64,000 nt of DNA from Streptomyces sennicomposti (GCF_019890635.1 NZ_JAIOAB010000013.1:1-64000); one strand, 5' to 3'. Shown: positions 43,840 through 53,603, counted from the first letter of the stretch. Translations and numbers: made by a program. Notes: a model not told the origin generated them from the letters alone.

Positions 43840-45231
43840 ATGAAGAAGACTGCACGGCACAGTGCTCGGATGACCGGTGCCATGACCCTCGGCCTGGTGC
43901 TCGGCATATGCGGATCCGGCCTCTCGCACGCGGTGCCTGCCGACGGTGTGCCCACCGCCTGCCCGGAGTCCGGAAAGGCCCCTGGAATCGGCCACGATCC
44001 CCTGTTCACCGACACCAATGTCGCCCTCTTCGCCGGAGGGGATTACGCCGTCGACGGCGCCTCGGCGGAGGCGGAGGGCCTGCTGGTGGTGAAGGGGAAC
44101 GCGACCTTCGCCAAGAGCGGCGGGGGCGTCTTCAACGTGGGCCGGGTGGGAGCAGGCTCCGGCATCCTGCCCCCCTCAGGATCAGTGATGCTCGCCGTCG
44201 GCGGCGACCTGGCCATCTCGCAGGGCACCACCGTCGACGTCGGCCACGGCCTCGCCCAGGGGCCCGGTTACGGGGGCGCCGTCCGGGTGGGCGGAAAGAT
44301 CGACGAGAAGGGGGAGCTGCGCACGAACGGGGGGAGCCGCTCCTCGGGAACGGGCGCCGAGGACGCGCTGAGCCCGTACGACACGTTCGGCACGACCATC
44401 GCGGACGCGTCCGCGTCCCTCGGCGGACTGAAGGCCACCGGGACAGCGGTGCGCGCCGGGAACACGGTGACGTTCAGGAGTACGAGCACGGCCGGCGACG
44501 GTTCCCCGCAGGTGTTCGACATCGACGCCGAGCGACTGGACGGCGCCTCCTCCTTCGTCTTCCAGTCGGTCCCCGACAAGTCGTCGGTCGTCGTCAATGT
44601 GTCGGGCGGTCACACCGTGTCCATATCCCCGACGAGCGTCGCCTTCAACGGCGAACGCGCCGACACGTACGGCTCGCCGGGCTTCGGTGAGGCCGCGTCA
44701 CGGATTCTGTACAACTTCGAAGAGACGACCGCCGTTGCGCTCGGTGGCGGCGGCAACTTCATGGGGTCGCTGCTCGCCCCCCGCGCCTCGGCCGATCTCA
44801 CGGCGAGCACCAACGGCCGGGTGTACTTCGGCGGCGACATCCGGACCCACGGCACCGGCAACGAGAGCCACAACTACCCGTGGACCGGGTCGACGGTGTT
44901 CGACTGCAAGCCCGCGCCCGCCCAGCCGGACCGGCCAGGAACCACTCCCCCACAGCCCGGCACACCGCAGCCGACCCCGTCGGCATCCCGGCCCGGCGCC
45001 CCGAGCGGCAGCCCTTCCGTGCCGGCTCGGCCCGGTAGCCCCGCGCCGTCCGAGTCCGGATCCACGCCGCCGGCGCCCGCTCCGTCCGACACCGCGCCCG
45101 CCCCTGGCGGTGGCGGACACCTTGCGCACACCGGCGCGCAGGTCACCCTGTACGTGCTGGGAGCGGCGGTCCTCGGTGCCGCGGGCGCGGTGCTGCTCGC
45201 CCTCACGCGCCGGCGCCGCCGCGGCGTCTGA
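43840..45231 (+). CDS. Choice-of-anchor A family surface protein with LAxTG sortase signal
   Basis: This is a 463-residue exported protein: a signal peptide, then a choice-of-anchor A domain (FTDTNVALFAGGDYAVDGASAE through GVFNVGRVG, YNFEETTAVAL, GSLLAPRASADL, GGDIRTHGTG, HNYPW). A Pro/Ser/Thr stalk of about 100 residues follows. The sorting signal is LAHTG, a hydrophobic helix and a basic tail (RRRRRG). LAxTG is the class E sortase motif of streptomycetes. AAGGAAAG precedes the ATG. The protein is probably covalently linked to peptidoglycan. Its function is unknown, but it is likely adhesive or structural. Confidence 0.9.
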   Translation: MKKTARHSARMTGAMTLGLVLGICGSGLSHAVPADGVPTACPESGKAPGIGHDPLFTDTNVALFAGGDYAVDGASAEAEGLLVVKGNATFAKSGGGVFNVGRVGAGSGILPPSGSVMLAVGGDLAISQGTTVDVGHGLAQGPGYGGAVRVGGKIDEKGELRTNGGSRSSGTGAEDALSPYDTFGTTIADASASLGGLKATGTAVRAGNTVTFRSTSTAGDGSPQVFDIDAERLDGASSFVFQSVPDKSSVVVNVSGGHTVSISPTSVAFNGERADTYGSPGFGEAASRILYNFEETTAVALGGGGNFMGSLLAPRASADLTASTNGRVYFGGDIRTHGTGNESHNYPWTGSTVFDCKPAPAQPDRPGTTPPQPGTPQPTPSASRPGAPSGSPSVPARPGSPAPSESGSTPPAPAPSDTAPAPGGGGHLAHTGAQVTLYVLGAAVLGAAGAVLLALTRRRRRGV

Positions 45232-45236
45232 CCGAC

Positions 45237-45276
45237 CGCTCCGGGCCGGGTCGCCCCGCGCGCCCGGCCCGGAGCG
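45237..45276 (+). terminator. Terminator after the anchored surface protein
   Basis: CGCTCCGGGCCGGG (45237-45250) pairs with CCCGGCCCGGAGCG (45263-45276), five bases after the stop codon. Confidence 0.85.
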
Positions 45277-45358
45277 GGACCCGCCGGGCCGGGCGGCCGC
45301 GCCACCGGCCCTGCTCAGCCGGCGGGGCCCATGCTTCACCTCGCCGTCACCGGCTCGG

Positions 45359-46291
45359 TCACACCTGGTCGGCGGGCTGGACGGTCAGGTGTTCCCGGAA
45401 GAACGGGGCGGCCACGGCGATGGCCCGGTCCACGTACTTCGGGACGTCGTAGAAGTCCATGTGCGTACCGCCCTCGACGATCTGGAGCTGCTTGGGGCTG
45501 CGGGCGCGGCCGTGGAGTTCGGTGGACATCCACAGGGATCCGGCTTCGCTGCCGGCCACGACGAGGAGGGGCTGGGTGAGCAGGTCCTCGACCATGTGGA
45601 AGGCGTCGAAGGTGAAGATCCGCGACACGCTCTTGGTGAAGAGGAACTTGTTCTTGGCGTTGGGGTGCTGGGCGCGCGGGGTGAGGTAGTAGTCGTTCGC
45701 CTCGACCAGGTCGCGCGGGGTGTTCTCGTCCGGCTCGGCCGGGACGTAGGGGAGGTACGTCGGCTCGGCGCCCTGCGCGGCCTCGGCGGTCCGCTGCTGG
45801 GCGAGCGCCTGAAGCGTGGGGACGGCGGCGGCGTCGGAGTCGGTGCCGTACCAGCCGCGGCGGAAGGAGGTGCCGATGTTGACGGCGCTGACGGTGGTGA
45901 CGGCCTTGATCCGGTAGTCGGTCATCGCGGCGTTGACGGTGTAGCCGCCGCCGGCGCAGATGCCGAGGGCGCCGATGCGCTCGGCGTCGACGTAGCCGAG
46001 GGACTGGAGGTGGTCGACGGCCGCGCGGACGTCCTCGACGCGGGCGTAGGGGTCCTCCAGGTGGTGCGGCTCACCGCCGCTGTCGCCCTGGAAGGAGGCG
46101 TCGAACGCGAGGGCCACGAAGCCCTGTTCGGCGAGCTTGCCCGCGTACAGGCCGGCGGCCTGCTCCTTCACGCCGCCGCCGGGGTGGACGACCACGATCG
46201 CCGGGTGGGCGGTCGTCGCGTCGAAGCCCTCGGGCAGGTAGAGGTTGCCCGCCATGGTGACCGGGCCGTTGGGGAAGGTGATGGGTTCCAC
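45359..46291 (-). CDS. Dienelactone-hydrolase-like alpha/beta hydrolase
   Basis: This is a 310-residue alpha/beta hydrolase with the oxyanion region VVVHPGGGVKEQ. The nucleophile elbow is GICAGGGY, where Cys replaces Ser as in dienelactone hydrolase. The catalytic His is in EGGTHMDFYD near the C terminus. The GTG at 46291 lies seven bases after AGGAG. The longer upstream frame is a repeat-derived MQNAQNM-type stretch and is unlikely to be translated. The same family has a deleted paralogue immediately upstream. Both are divergent from an XRE regulator pair, which may control them. Substrate unknown. Confidence 0.82.
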   Translation of the reverse strand: MEPITFPNGPVTMAGNLYLPEGFDATTAHPAIVVVHPGGGVKEQAAGLYAGKLAEQGFVALAFDASFQGDSGGEPHHLEDPYARVEDVRAAVDHLQSLGYVDAERIGALGICAGGGYTVNAAMTDYRIKAVTTVSAVNIGTSFRRGWYGTDSDAAAVPTLQALAQQRTAEAAQGAEPTYLPYVPAEPDENTPRDLVEANDYYLTPRAQHPNAKNKFLFTKSVSRIFTFDAFHMVEDLLTQPLLVVAGSEAGSLWMSTELHGRARSPKQLQIVEGGTHMDFYDVPKYVDRAIAVAAPFFREHLTVQPADQV

Positions 46292-46312
46292 GGTGCTGCT
46301 CCTGGAGCTCTG

Positions 46313-46378
46313 CGTGTTCTGTGAGTTCTGTGAGTTCTGCATGTTTCGCATGTTCTGGGCGTTTTGCATGTTCTGGTG
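46313..46378. repeat. Degenerate 9-bp tandem repeat before the hydrolase gene
   Basis: Units of the type TTCTGTGAG and TTCTGCATG repeat about seven times between the two hydrolase genes. On the minus strand they read as GAACATGCA/GAACTCACA, giving an Asn/Gln-rich conceptual peptide. It may be an expanded leader or regulatory repeat. Confidence 0.65.
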
Positions 46379-46446
46379 TTCGGGGTGCTGTGCGGGTGTG
46401 CGTGGGGCGCCAGGTGGGTGTGCCGGCCGAGGCGGCGCGCGACGGT

Positions 46447-46968
46447 CTACGCCACGAGGTGTTCGGCGAAGAACTCGCCGAGCCGGGTGACGGCCGGGGT
46501 GACGTACCGGTCCCGGTCGTACAGGTCCATGTGGGTGGCGCCGTCGATCCACAGCAGTTCCTTGGGCTCTGCGGCCCTCTCGATCGCCTCGCCGCTGAAG
46601 CGGGCGGTGTCGGCCGCGGTGCCGGCGATCATCAGCAGGGGGCGCGGCGAGATCATCCGGATCATCGCGTACGAGTCGTACTGCGCCAGCAGATCCAGGC
46701 TGCGGGTGACGAACAGGTTGGTCGAGCGGGGGTGCCGGCCGCGCTCGGTGCGGTAGTAGTCGTAGCCCTCCTGCATGAGATACGGGTAGCCGCCCGACCG
46801 AGCGTCCTCCAGGCGCTCGGCGTAGACGCTCGCGGTCTGTTCCTTCACCCCGGTGAAGGGGTGCGAGACCACGACCGCCGGCAGCCGCTCACCGGTGTGC
46901 CCGTCGGGTGTGAACAGGATTCCGGCGAGCCGCAGACCGCTGCTCGGGAAATGGACGGAAGTCTTCAT
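46447..46968 (-). pseudogene. Internally deleted paralogue of the adjacent hydrolase
   Basis: The 173-codon frame matches the neighbouring enzyme at both ends: VVVSHPFTGVKEQTASVYAERLE and YDYYRTERGRHPRSTNLFVTRS through IDGATHMDLYD. The middle is missing, including the GxCxGG nucleophile elbow and about 110-130 residues. The deletion is in frame (join near residue 56), so a protein may still be made, but it lacks the catalytic nucleophile. The His motif is kept. It was probably active before the deletion and may now be inert or regulatory. Confidence 0.75.
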
Positions 46969-47111
46969 GGTGAACACTCGATCACGTGGGACGGTGAGAA
47001 TGCGTGGCCCCCAGAACGCGGAGGAGACATACCGGCCGGCCGCTGTGCCCGCCGACGCGCTTCCGCACTGGCCACACGAAAACACTCGCACGCGGCGGAG
47101 CCGCCCACCAG

Positions 47112-47160
47112 GGGAGGGTTTCCTCCCCGGGAGCGGCCCGTCCAGGGAGGAAACCCTCCC
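47112..47160. promoter_or_regulatory. Long inverted repeat between hydrolase and XRE genes
   Basis: GGGAGGGTTTCCTCC (47112-47126) and GGAGGAAACCCTCCC (47146-47160) are perfect complements 19 bases apart. Each arm is itself nearly palindromic (GGAGG-N4-CCTCC). It lies 35 bases before the XRE start codon, in the divergent region, and suits two regulator dimers. Confidence 0.75.
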
Positions 47161-47195
47161 TGCCTGGACGGCCGCGGCCCGGTGACACTGAGGCC

Positions 47196-48077
47196 ATGAG
47201 CAGTGACGCGCGCCCCGACGAGCTGGGGGCCTTCCTCCGGGCCCGCCGAGCCGAACTGGACCCCGACGCCGTCGGGCTGCCCGGGACCGGCGGCCGCCGC
47301 CGGGTCAGCGGACTCCGGCGCGAGGAGGTCGCCAAACTCGCGCTGATCAGCACCGACTACTACGCCCGGCTCGAACAGGGCCGCATCCGGGCGTCCGCTC
47401 CGGTGCTGCACAGTCTCGCGCGCGTCCTGCGCCTCGACGGCGACCAGCGCTCCTATCTGTTCGAACTGGCCGGACGGCTCCCGGAGCGGCCGGCGCGGCG
47501 CGCACCGCAGCGGGCGCAGCCCCGGCTGCGCCGACTGCTGGACGATCTGGGCACGACACCGGGAATCGTCCTCGGCCGCCGTATGGACATTCTCGCGTGG
47601 AATCCGCTCGCGGCGGCCCTCGTCACCGATTTCTCGGCCGTTCCGGAAAAACACCGGAACTACATCCGCCTGATATTCACCGAGCCCGCGCTGCGCGACC
47701 TGTACGCCGACTGGCGCGACGTCGCCCACACGTGTGTGGCCCAATTGCGCATGGAGGCCGCGCGCGATCCGGGCTGTGCGCGCCTCGCCGCGCTGGTCGG
47801 CGAGCTGTCGGTCCAGGACGCCGACTTCCGCCGCTGGTGGGCCGCCCATCATGTGGCGGTGCGGGGCGTGGGCACCAAGACGCTGAGACATCCGGTGGTC
47901 GGCGAGCTGACCCTGGACTGGGACACCCTCGCCGCCACCGCCGACGCGGACCAGCAGCTGGTGGTGTGGTCCGCCGAACCGGGCTCGCCGTCGCACGACG
48001 CGCTGCGGTTCCTCGCGTCCTGGAGCGGGTCCGGGCGGCCGGGAACGGCACCGCCCCCTGCCACACTGGAATCATGA
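47196..48077 (+). CDS. XRE family regulator with MmyB-type ligand domain (first)
   Basis: This is a 293-residue protein with the HTH ELGAFLRARRAELDPDAVGLP … RRVSGLRREEVAKLALISTDYYARLEQGR. A C-terminal MmyB-like ligand-binding domain follows (DILAWNPLAAALVTDFS, RNYIRLIF, LDWDTLAATADADQQLVVWSAEPGSPS). That domain binds fatty-acid-like ligands in characterised homologues. The ATG at 47196 follows GAGG. The stop overlaps the start of a paralogous gene (ATGA), so the two are coupled. It probably controls the divergent hydrolase genes through the repeat at 47112. Confidence 0.88.
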   Translation: MSSDARPDELGAFLRARRAELDPDAVGLPGTGGRRRVSGLRREEVAKLALISTDYYARLEQGRIRASAPVLHSLARVLRLDGDQRSYLFELAGRLPERPARRAPQRAQPRLRRLLDDLGTTPGIVLGRRMDILAWNPLAAALVTDFSAVPEKHRNYIRLIFTEPALRDLYADWRDVAHTCVAQLRMEAARDPGCARLAALVGELSVQDADFRRWWAAHHVAVRGVGTKTLRHPVVGELTLDWDTLAATADADQQLVVWSAEPGSPSHDALRFLASWSGSGRPGTAPPPATLES

Positions 48078-48955
48078 GCAGCCACGGCCGGCACCCCAAG
48101 GAGCTGGGCACCTTCCTCATGGCCCGTCGGGCGGAACTGGAGCCCGGACAGGTGGGCCTGCCCGACACCGGCGCCCAGCGCAGGGTGCCGGGCCTGCGCC
48201 GCGAGGAGGTCGCGGAGCTGGCCGCCATCAGCACCGACTACTACACGCGCGTGGAGCAGGGCCGGATGCGGGCGTCCGGTCCCGTGCTGGAGGCCATCGC
48301 GCGGGCCCTGCGCCTCACCGGCGACCAGCGCGCCTACCTCTACAGCCTCGCCGACCGGGCGCCGGCCGGACCGCCCGCCCCGCCGGAGCGGACCGTCCCC
48401 GCGCACACCCGTCGGCTCCTGGACCAGCTCACCGCCTCCCCCGCGCTCGTCCTGTCCGACACGATGGACGTCCTGGCCTGGAACGGGCTCGCCGCGGCCC
48501 TCCTCACCGACTTCGGGCAGGTCCCCGAGGCGGACCGCAATTATGTGTGGCTGCTGTTCAACGACCCCGTGCTGCGCGCCCGTTACGGCGACTGGGAGGC
48601 CGGCGCCCATGCCTGCGTGGCGTATCTGCGCATGCACACCGCGCGCCGCCCGGACGATCCCCGGCTCGACGCCCTGCTGGCGAGGATGGCCCCGCACGCC
48701 GACTTCCAGCGCTGGTGGCAGGCGCGCGAGGTCGCCGTCCAGGGCACCGGGCACAAGGTGTTCCACCATCCCGTCGCCGGGACCCTCACCCTGGACTGGG
48801 ACACGCTGACCAGCGCCACCGTCCCCGATCAGCACATCGTCGTCTGGACGGCGCACCCCGGCAACCCCTCCGAACACGGCCTCCACCGCCTGGCCGCAGC
48901 CACTGAACGCCCGGAGCACCAGGAGCCGTCTCCTAGCGCCTCAAGTTCCGTATGA
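48074..48955 (+). CDS. XRE family regulator with MmyB-type ligand domain (second)
   Basis: This is a 293-residue tandem paralogue of the preceding regulator with the same architecture: RRVPGLRREEVAELAAISTDYYTRVEQGRMRAS, DVLAWNGLAAALLTDFG, RNYVWLLF, LTLDWDTLTSATVPDQHIVVWTAHPGNPSEHGL. It overlaps the first gene by four bases. The pair, of equal length and in the same reading direction, is a recent-looking duplication. Heterodimer formation is possible. Confidence 0.88.
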   Translation: MSSHGRHPKELGTFLMARRAELEPGQVGLPDTGAQRRVPGLRREEVAELAAISTDYYTRVEQGRMRASGPVLEAIARALRLTGDQRAYLYSLADRAPAGPPAPPERTVPAHTRRLLDQLTASPALVLSDTMDVLAWNGLAAALLTDFGQVPEADRNYVWLLFNDPVLRARYGDWEAGAHACVAYLRMHTARRPDDPRLDALLARMAPHADFQRWWQAREVAVQGTGHKVFHHPVAGTLTLDWDTLTSATVPDQHIVVWTAHPGNPSEHGLHRLAAATERPEHQEPSPSASSSV

Positions 48956-49070
48956 ACGCCGCCCGTTGAGGTAACCGATCCCGGGCGGCGCCCGGCGAGC
49001 GGCTTCCTCAGCGGCCGTACGCACCGGGCCAGAGCCCCGGGACCGCGCCGCGGCCCCAGGCCCGACAAGG

Positions 49071-49097
49071 CGCACAGGACGCACAGGACGCACAGGC
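49071..49097. repeat. Three tandem 9-bp repeats
   Basis: CGCACAGGA is repeated three times at the 3' side of the HEAT-repeat gene. It lies in the 147-base gap between the converging XRE and HEAT genes. Confidence 0.8.
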
Positions 49098-49102
49098 GAG
49101 GG

Positions 49103-50542
49103 TCAGCCGACCGTGCCGATCTCCCATTGGCGACCGCGGTATTCGCGGGGGCTGAAGAGGTGGCGGCTGATCCGCAGCAGTTGGGCCGCCTCGGGGTGGC
49201 CGCGGGGCAGGTCGGCGGAGGGACGCCAGTGCCGTATCGACTGTTCGGCACGGAACCGCAGTCGCGGGTCGGGGTCCTCCAGCAGGGCCACCGCCGCGCG
49301 CAGGCGTTCGAGACCGCCGTAGGCGTCGAGGAGGCGGAACGCGGCGGCCCGGATGTGCCGCGGCCGGTCGGGGGCCAGCCGGGCGGCGAGCCGACCGGGG
49401 TCCAGGGAGCGTGCCGAGGGCAGCAGGAGCATGGTCGTCTCGCGGACGACGCCGGGCGCGGTGTCCTCCAGCAGCGGCAGCAGTCGCGGTGTGTCGGTCA
49501 CGTCGAGGGTGCGCAGTCCGGCCACCGCCCGTGCCCGTACCCCGGGGACGGGATGGGCGAGCAGCGGCCACAGCAGGGCGGCATCGGCACGCTCACCGCA
49601 CTCCGCAAGGCCGATCGCGGCGCCCGGCGGCAGCGCGGGGTCGCCCGGCTCGCCGCAGCGGCGCCGGTACCAGGGCAGCGGATCGACGCCGTGCTGCCGT
49701 ACGACGTACCGTGCGCAGGCCCGGACCAGGGCCGAGCGGTCGGCCAGGAAGGGCGTGGCGCGCTCCGGCCGGCCCGCCCTGCGCAGTGCCGTGACGCCGA
49801 TCGCGCGCACCCGCGGCGAGCGGGCCCCGAGCAGGGCGGCGAGTACCTCGTCGCCGAGTGCGCCGGCCCCCGGGTCGTCCAGTGCGGCGACGGCGGCCTC
49901 GCCGCACAGGGTCTGCACGACGGCGTCCTCGTCACGCGCGGCCGAGCGTGCCAACTCATCAGCGGGCAGCAGGTGTTGTTCGGTCGCCAGCCGGTAGGCG
50001 AACCGCCTCGTGGCGCGGTCGGCGTGGACGAGAAGCGGGCCCAGACGTTCACGGGTCGCCCCGTGCAGCAGTTCGCCGAGCAATCCCACCGCGGCGTCAC
50101 CGCGTGCACGACGGCCGACGAGCAGGATCAGGGGCGTGAGCGCCACGGCGGTGTCCACGTCGAGGAGTCGGCGCAGGAGCGCCCGTGCCCGCTCCCGGAC
50201 CGGTTGTGCCCAGTCGGCCGCGCGGATCACGAGCAACGGCAGCACCCCGGGGTGTTCCGCCGCCCGGCGCACCGCCCGCTCCCGGACCCGGCCGTCGTGA
50301 TGGCACAGCGCCAGGGCGAGTCGTGACTCGTCGAGCGGTTCCGAACCGGCGGGCAACGAAGTGGTGGTCGTCCGCTCGGGCAAGCGGCTCGTGCGGCGCC
50401 GGCCGGTCAGGCGCGCTCCGGTGTCCAACGCCAGCCAGGCGTGGGGATCGGCGACGTCGAGGGCGGCCGTCAGCGGCACACCCGCTGCCAGCAGGGCCGC
50501 CGACGCCTCTCCGTCCTCGCAGTCCCCGCAGTCCCCGCACAT
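49103..50542 (-). CDS. HEAT-repeat protein of unknown function
   Basis: This is a 479-residue protein made almost wholly of alpha-helical HEAT/PBS-lyase-like repeats of about 30 residues: RVRERAVRRAAEHPGVLPLL, RVRAIGVTALRRAGRPERAT, GVRARAVAGLRTLDVTDTPRLL, HIRAAAFRLLDAYGGLERL, RLRFRAEQSIRHW. The N terminus begins with a Cys/Asp repeat (CGDCGDCEDGE) that could bind metal. There is no signal peptide or membrane helix. Such proteins are scaffolds. No partner is evident from the neighbours. The ATG follows GAGAGGG. Confidence 0.75.
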   Translation of the reverse strand: MCGDCGDCEDGEASAALLAAGVPLTAALDVADPHAWLALDTGARLTGRRRTSRLPERTTTTSLPAGSEPLDESRLALALCHHDGRVRERAVRRAAEHPGVLPLLVIRAADWAQPVRERARALLRRLLDVDTAVALTPLILLVGRRARGDAAVGLLGELLHGATRERLGPLLVHADRATRRFAYRLATEQHLLPADELARSAARDEDAVVQTLCGEAAVAALDDPGAGALGDEVLAALLGARSPRVRAIGVTALRRAGRPERATPFLADRSALVRACARYVVRQHGVDPLPWYRRRCGEPGDPALPPGAAIGLAECGERADAALLWPLLAHPVPGVRARAVAGLRTLDVTDTPRLLPLLEDTAPGVVRETTMLLLPSARSLDPGRLAARLAPDRPRHIRAAAFRLLDAYGGLERLRAAVALLEDPDPRLRFRAEQSIRHWRPSADLPRGHPEAAQLLRISRHLFSPREYRGRQWEIGTVG

Positions 50543-50785
50543 GTTCCGTCCCGCCCTCTCGTGCCCCCGCCAGGGCGCCGCCGTGTGCCGGAATCGTAGT
50601 TCGGGTACGGGTCTTCGGTCGCGCGGGTTTCCGGGGCGCCGTCGCTCACCTCACCGCCGTCGCTCACCTTCACCGCCGTCACCCAGTTCGCCTACGTCGT
50701 CGCGCCGCCCGCGTCGGCGGCGGTACTCGCGCGGGGTCGGCCGGTGCGCGGTCGGCCTGCGGGCGGGCGCACGCGGCGGGCCAGG

Positions 50786-51382
50786 TCAGGGGGCCGCGCG
50801 GTGGCGCAGGTGGGCGATGCCCTGGTCCAGGGCCGCTTCCAGGTGGGCCAGACTGCCGGTGGAGAGGTGGATCAGCACGCCGCCCTGGACACCGGCCAGG
50901 AGGGCCGCCGCCTCCCGGTCGGCGTCCAGATCGGCGGGCGTCTCCCCGAGGGACTGCATATGGCGGATGCCCGCGGCCAGTTCGCCCTGCCAGCGCCGGA
51001 TCAGCTCGCCGGCCACGGCCCGTACCGCGTCCGTGGCCGAGGCCAGCTGGGACATCGCCACGTGCAGGGGGCAGTCGAGGCCCTGCTCGCGGTAGCGGCG
51101 GACGACCTTGTCGCGCCACTCGCGCCAGGCCTCCCAGGAGGTGAGCGCGCCCAGTTCCGGCTGCTGGTCCTCGATCACCCGCGCCGCCTCGTAGCGGGCC
51201 ACGGCCAGCATCAGCTCGTCCTTGCCGCCGGGGAAGTAGTGGAACAGCTGGCTCTTGCTGGTCGCCGTGCGGTCCATGACGTCCTCCAGCCGGACCGAGA
51301 AGACGCCCTGCTCCCGGATCTGCCCGGCGGCGCCCTCGATGATGCGCTGCCGGGTGGCGGCGCCCTTGCGGGTCAGCGGCAT
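50786..51382 (-). CDS. TetR family regulator (TetR_C_16/AcrR type)
   Basis: This is a 198-residue TetR protein with RKGAATRQRIIEGAAGQI, then SVRLEDVMDRTATSKSQLFHYFPGGKDELM. GAGGAGG precedes the ATG. It lies downstream of two short-chain dehydrogenase genes in the same direction. A second TetR (53651) lies on their other side. Their regulation cannot be assigned between the two. The 50543-50785 gap shows only GC-rich repeats (CACCGCCGTCGCTCAC). Confidence 0.83.
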   Translation of the reverse strand: MPLTRKGAATRQRIIEGAAGQIREQGVFSVRLEDVMDRTATSKSQLFHYFPGGKDELMLAVARYEAARVIEDQQPELGALTSWEAWREWRDKVVRRYREQGLDCPLHVAMSQLASATDAVRAVAGELIRRWQGELAAGIRHMQSLGETPADLDADREAAALLAGVQGGVLIHLSTGSLAHLEAALDQGIAHLRHRAAP

Positions 51383-51447
51383 GGCCCCTCCTCGTGCCTC
51401 AGGGGCGTCCGCGCTCCGGGCGGAGCGTCGGGCCCCCGACGAGCGTG

Positions 51448-51711
51448 TCACACCCCGGAGGGTCGGCGAGCCGCGCCACCATACGTCTCGGCGAGGGCCG
51501 CGACGGCGCTCGCCGGCAGGGCCCGCGCTTCCGTGGGCGCCGGCGCCCCGGCCTCCGCGCCCAGCCCCGGCGCCTCGGCCTCCGCGCCCAGCCCCACCAG
51601 CAGAGCGGCGGCGTGCTCGACGAACTCGATCGGGAGGACGGCCTCGACCCGCCCGTCGGGGCCGGGCGCACCGGCGGTGTCGCGGGCGGCGCGGGCGACC
51701 GCCGGTTCCAC
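51448..51711 (-). other. Coding-like fragment of unknown origin
   Basis: In the 51383-51825 gap a minus-strand frame reads LPDLVEPAVARAARDTAGAP … VLPIEFVEHAAALLVGLGAEAE. It has natural composition but no ribosome site. A duplicated 19-base segment (GGCCTCCGCGCCCAGCCCC, twice, near 51550 and 51578) gives repeated GLGAEA. It looks like the surviving C-terminal end of a decayed gene. I do not recognise the family. Confidence 0.25.
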
Positions 51712-51825
51712 CAGGTCCGGCAGCCGTTCGACGCTTCCGGGACGAAGCCGTCATCCGGCCGTCGCCAAGGCTGCCGGACGTCCGCCGTTCGGCGCGGACT
51801 CCCCGCCCGTGATCGACGGGTCGGC

Positions 51826-52698
<873 letters not shown>

Positions 52699-53484
52699 TC
52701 AGAAGTGGGTGCCGCCGTCGACGCGGATCTCGGTGCCCGTGATGAACCGGCCGTCCGCGCTGCCGAGCATCGCGACCACGGACGCCACCGTCTCGGGGCC
52801 CGCGAACCCCTGCCCGAGCGCCGGGGAGAGCTTGGCGAACAGGCTCATGTCCGCGTCTCCGGGCAGCCCCGGACCCGCGCTCCGGCCGCTCGCGCCGCTG
52901 CCGTCGGTCATACCCGAGGAGATGGACCCGGGCTGCACGGCGGTGAACCGTATGCCCCGCTTCGCGTACTCGGCGGCGAGCGCGTGCGTCATGGACTGGA
53001 CGCCGCCCTTGCTCGCCGCGTACGCCGCCATGTACGGGTGCGCGAACGCCGCCGAGGTGGAGCTGAAGTTGACGACCGCCGCGTCGCGCCCCGCCAGCAG
53101 CGCGGGGACGGCCTCGCGGATCACCAGGAAGGTGCCGACCAGGTTGACCTGGAGGATCCGGGTGAAGGCGTCGAGGCTCGTCTCGCGGGTGTGCGAGGAG
53201 CGCAGGATGCCGGCGGCGTTGACCAGCACGTCCAGTCCGCCGAGGGCGGCGACCGCGGCGGCGACCCCGTCGCGCACCGAGGTCTCGTCGGCGACGTCGA
53301 CGACGACCGTGGTGAGCCGGCCGGCATGGGCGCCGGCCTTCTCGACGGTGTCCCGCAGTCCCCGCTCGCTGATGTCGGCGGCCACGACGGCGCCGCCCTC
53401 GGCGAGGACGCGCAGCACGGTGGCCTGGCCGATGCCCGAGCCGCCGCCGGTGATCAGCGCGCGGCGGCCTTCATAGCGGTTCAT
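52699..53484 (-). CDS. Short-chain dehydrogenase/reductase
   Basis: This is a 261-residue classical SDR: TGGGSGIG, ADIS (NAD-type Asp), NAAGI, FSSTS, YAASKGG, and the C-terminal ITGTEIRVDGGTHF. GGGAG lies six bases before the ATG. It is divergent from the TetR gene at 53651, with a GTGGCA-N5-TGCCAC operator between them, so that TetR probably represses it and perhaps the next SDR. Confidence 0.85.
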   Translation of the reverse strand: MNRYEGRRALITGGGSGIGQATVLRVLAEGGAVVAADISERGLRDTVEKAGAHAGRLTTVVVDVADETSVRDGVAAAVAALGGLDVLVNAAGILRSSHTRETSLDAFTRILQVNLVGTFLVIREAVPALLAGRDAAVVNFSSTSAAFAHPYMAAYAASKGGVQSMTHALAAEYAKRGIRFTAVQPGSISSGMTDGSGASGRSAGPGLPGDADMSLFAKLSPALGQGFAGPETVASVVAMLGSADGRFITGTEIRVDGGTHF

Positions 53485-53586
53485 GCGTACTCCCAACCGG
53501 GCCGTGCCGTCTTGCCCGCGGCACGGCCGTACGGCGTCGGCTCTCTGGTCCGCCGACGCTCTCGACGGCCGTCACGGTACGCCTTG

Positions 53587-53603
53587 GTGGCACATTTTGC
53601 CAC
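53587..53603. promoter_or_regulatory. TetR operator GTGGCA-N5-TGCCAC
   Basis: A 6-5-6 inverted repeat lies in the SDR/TetR divergent region. An extra half-site ATGCCACC follows at 53614-53621. Confidence 0.65.
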
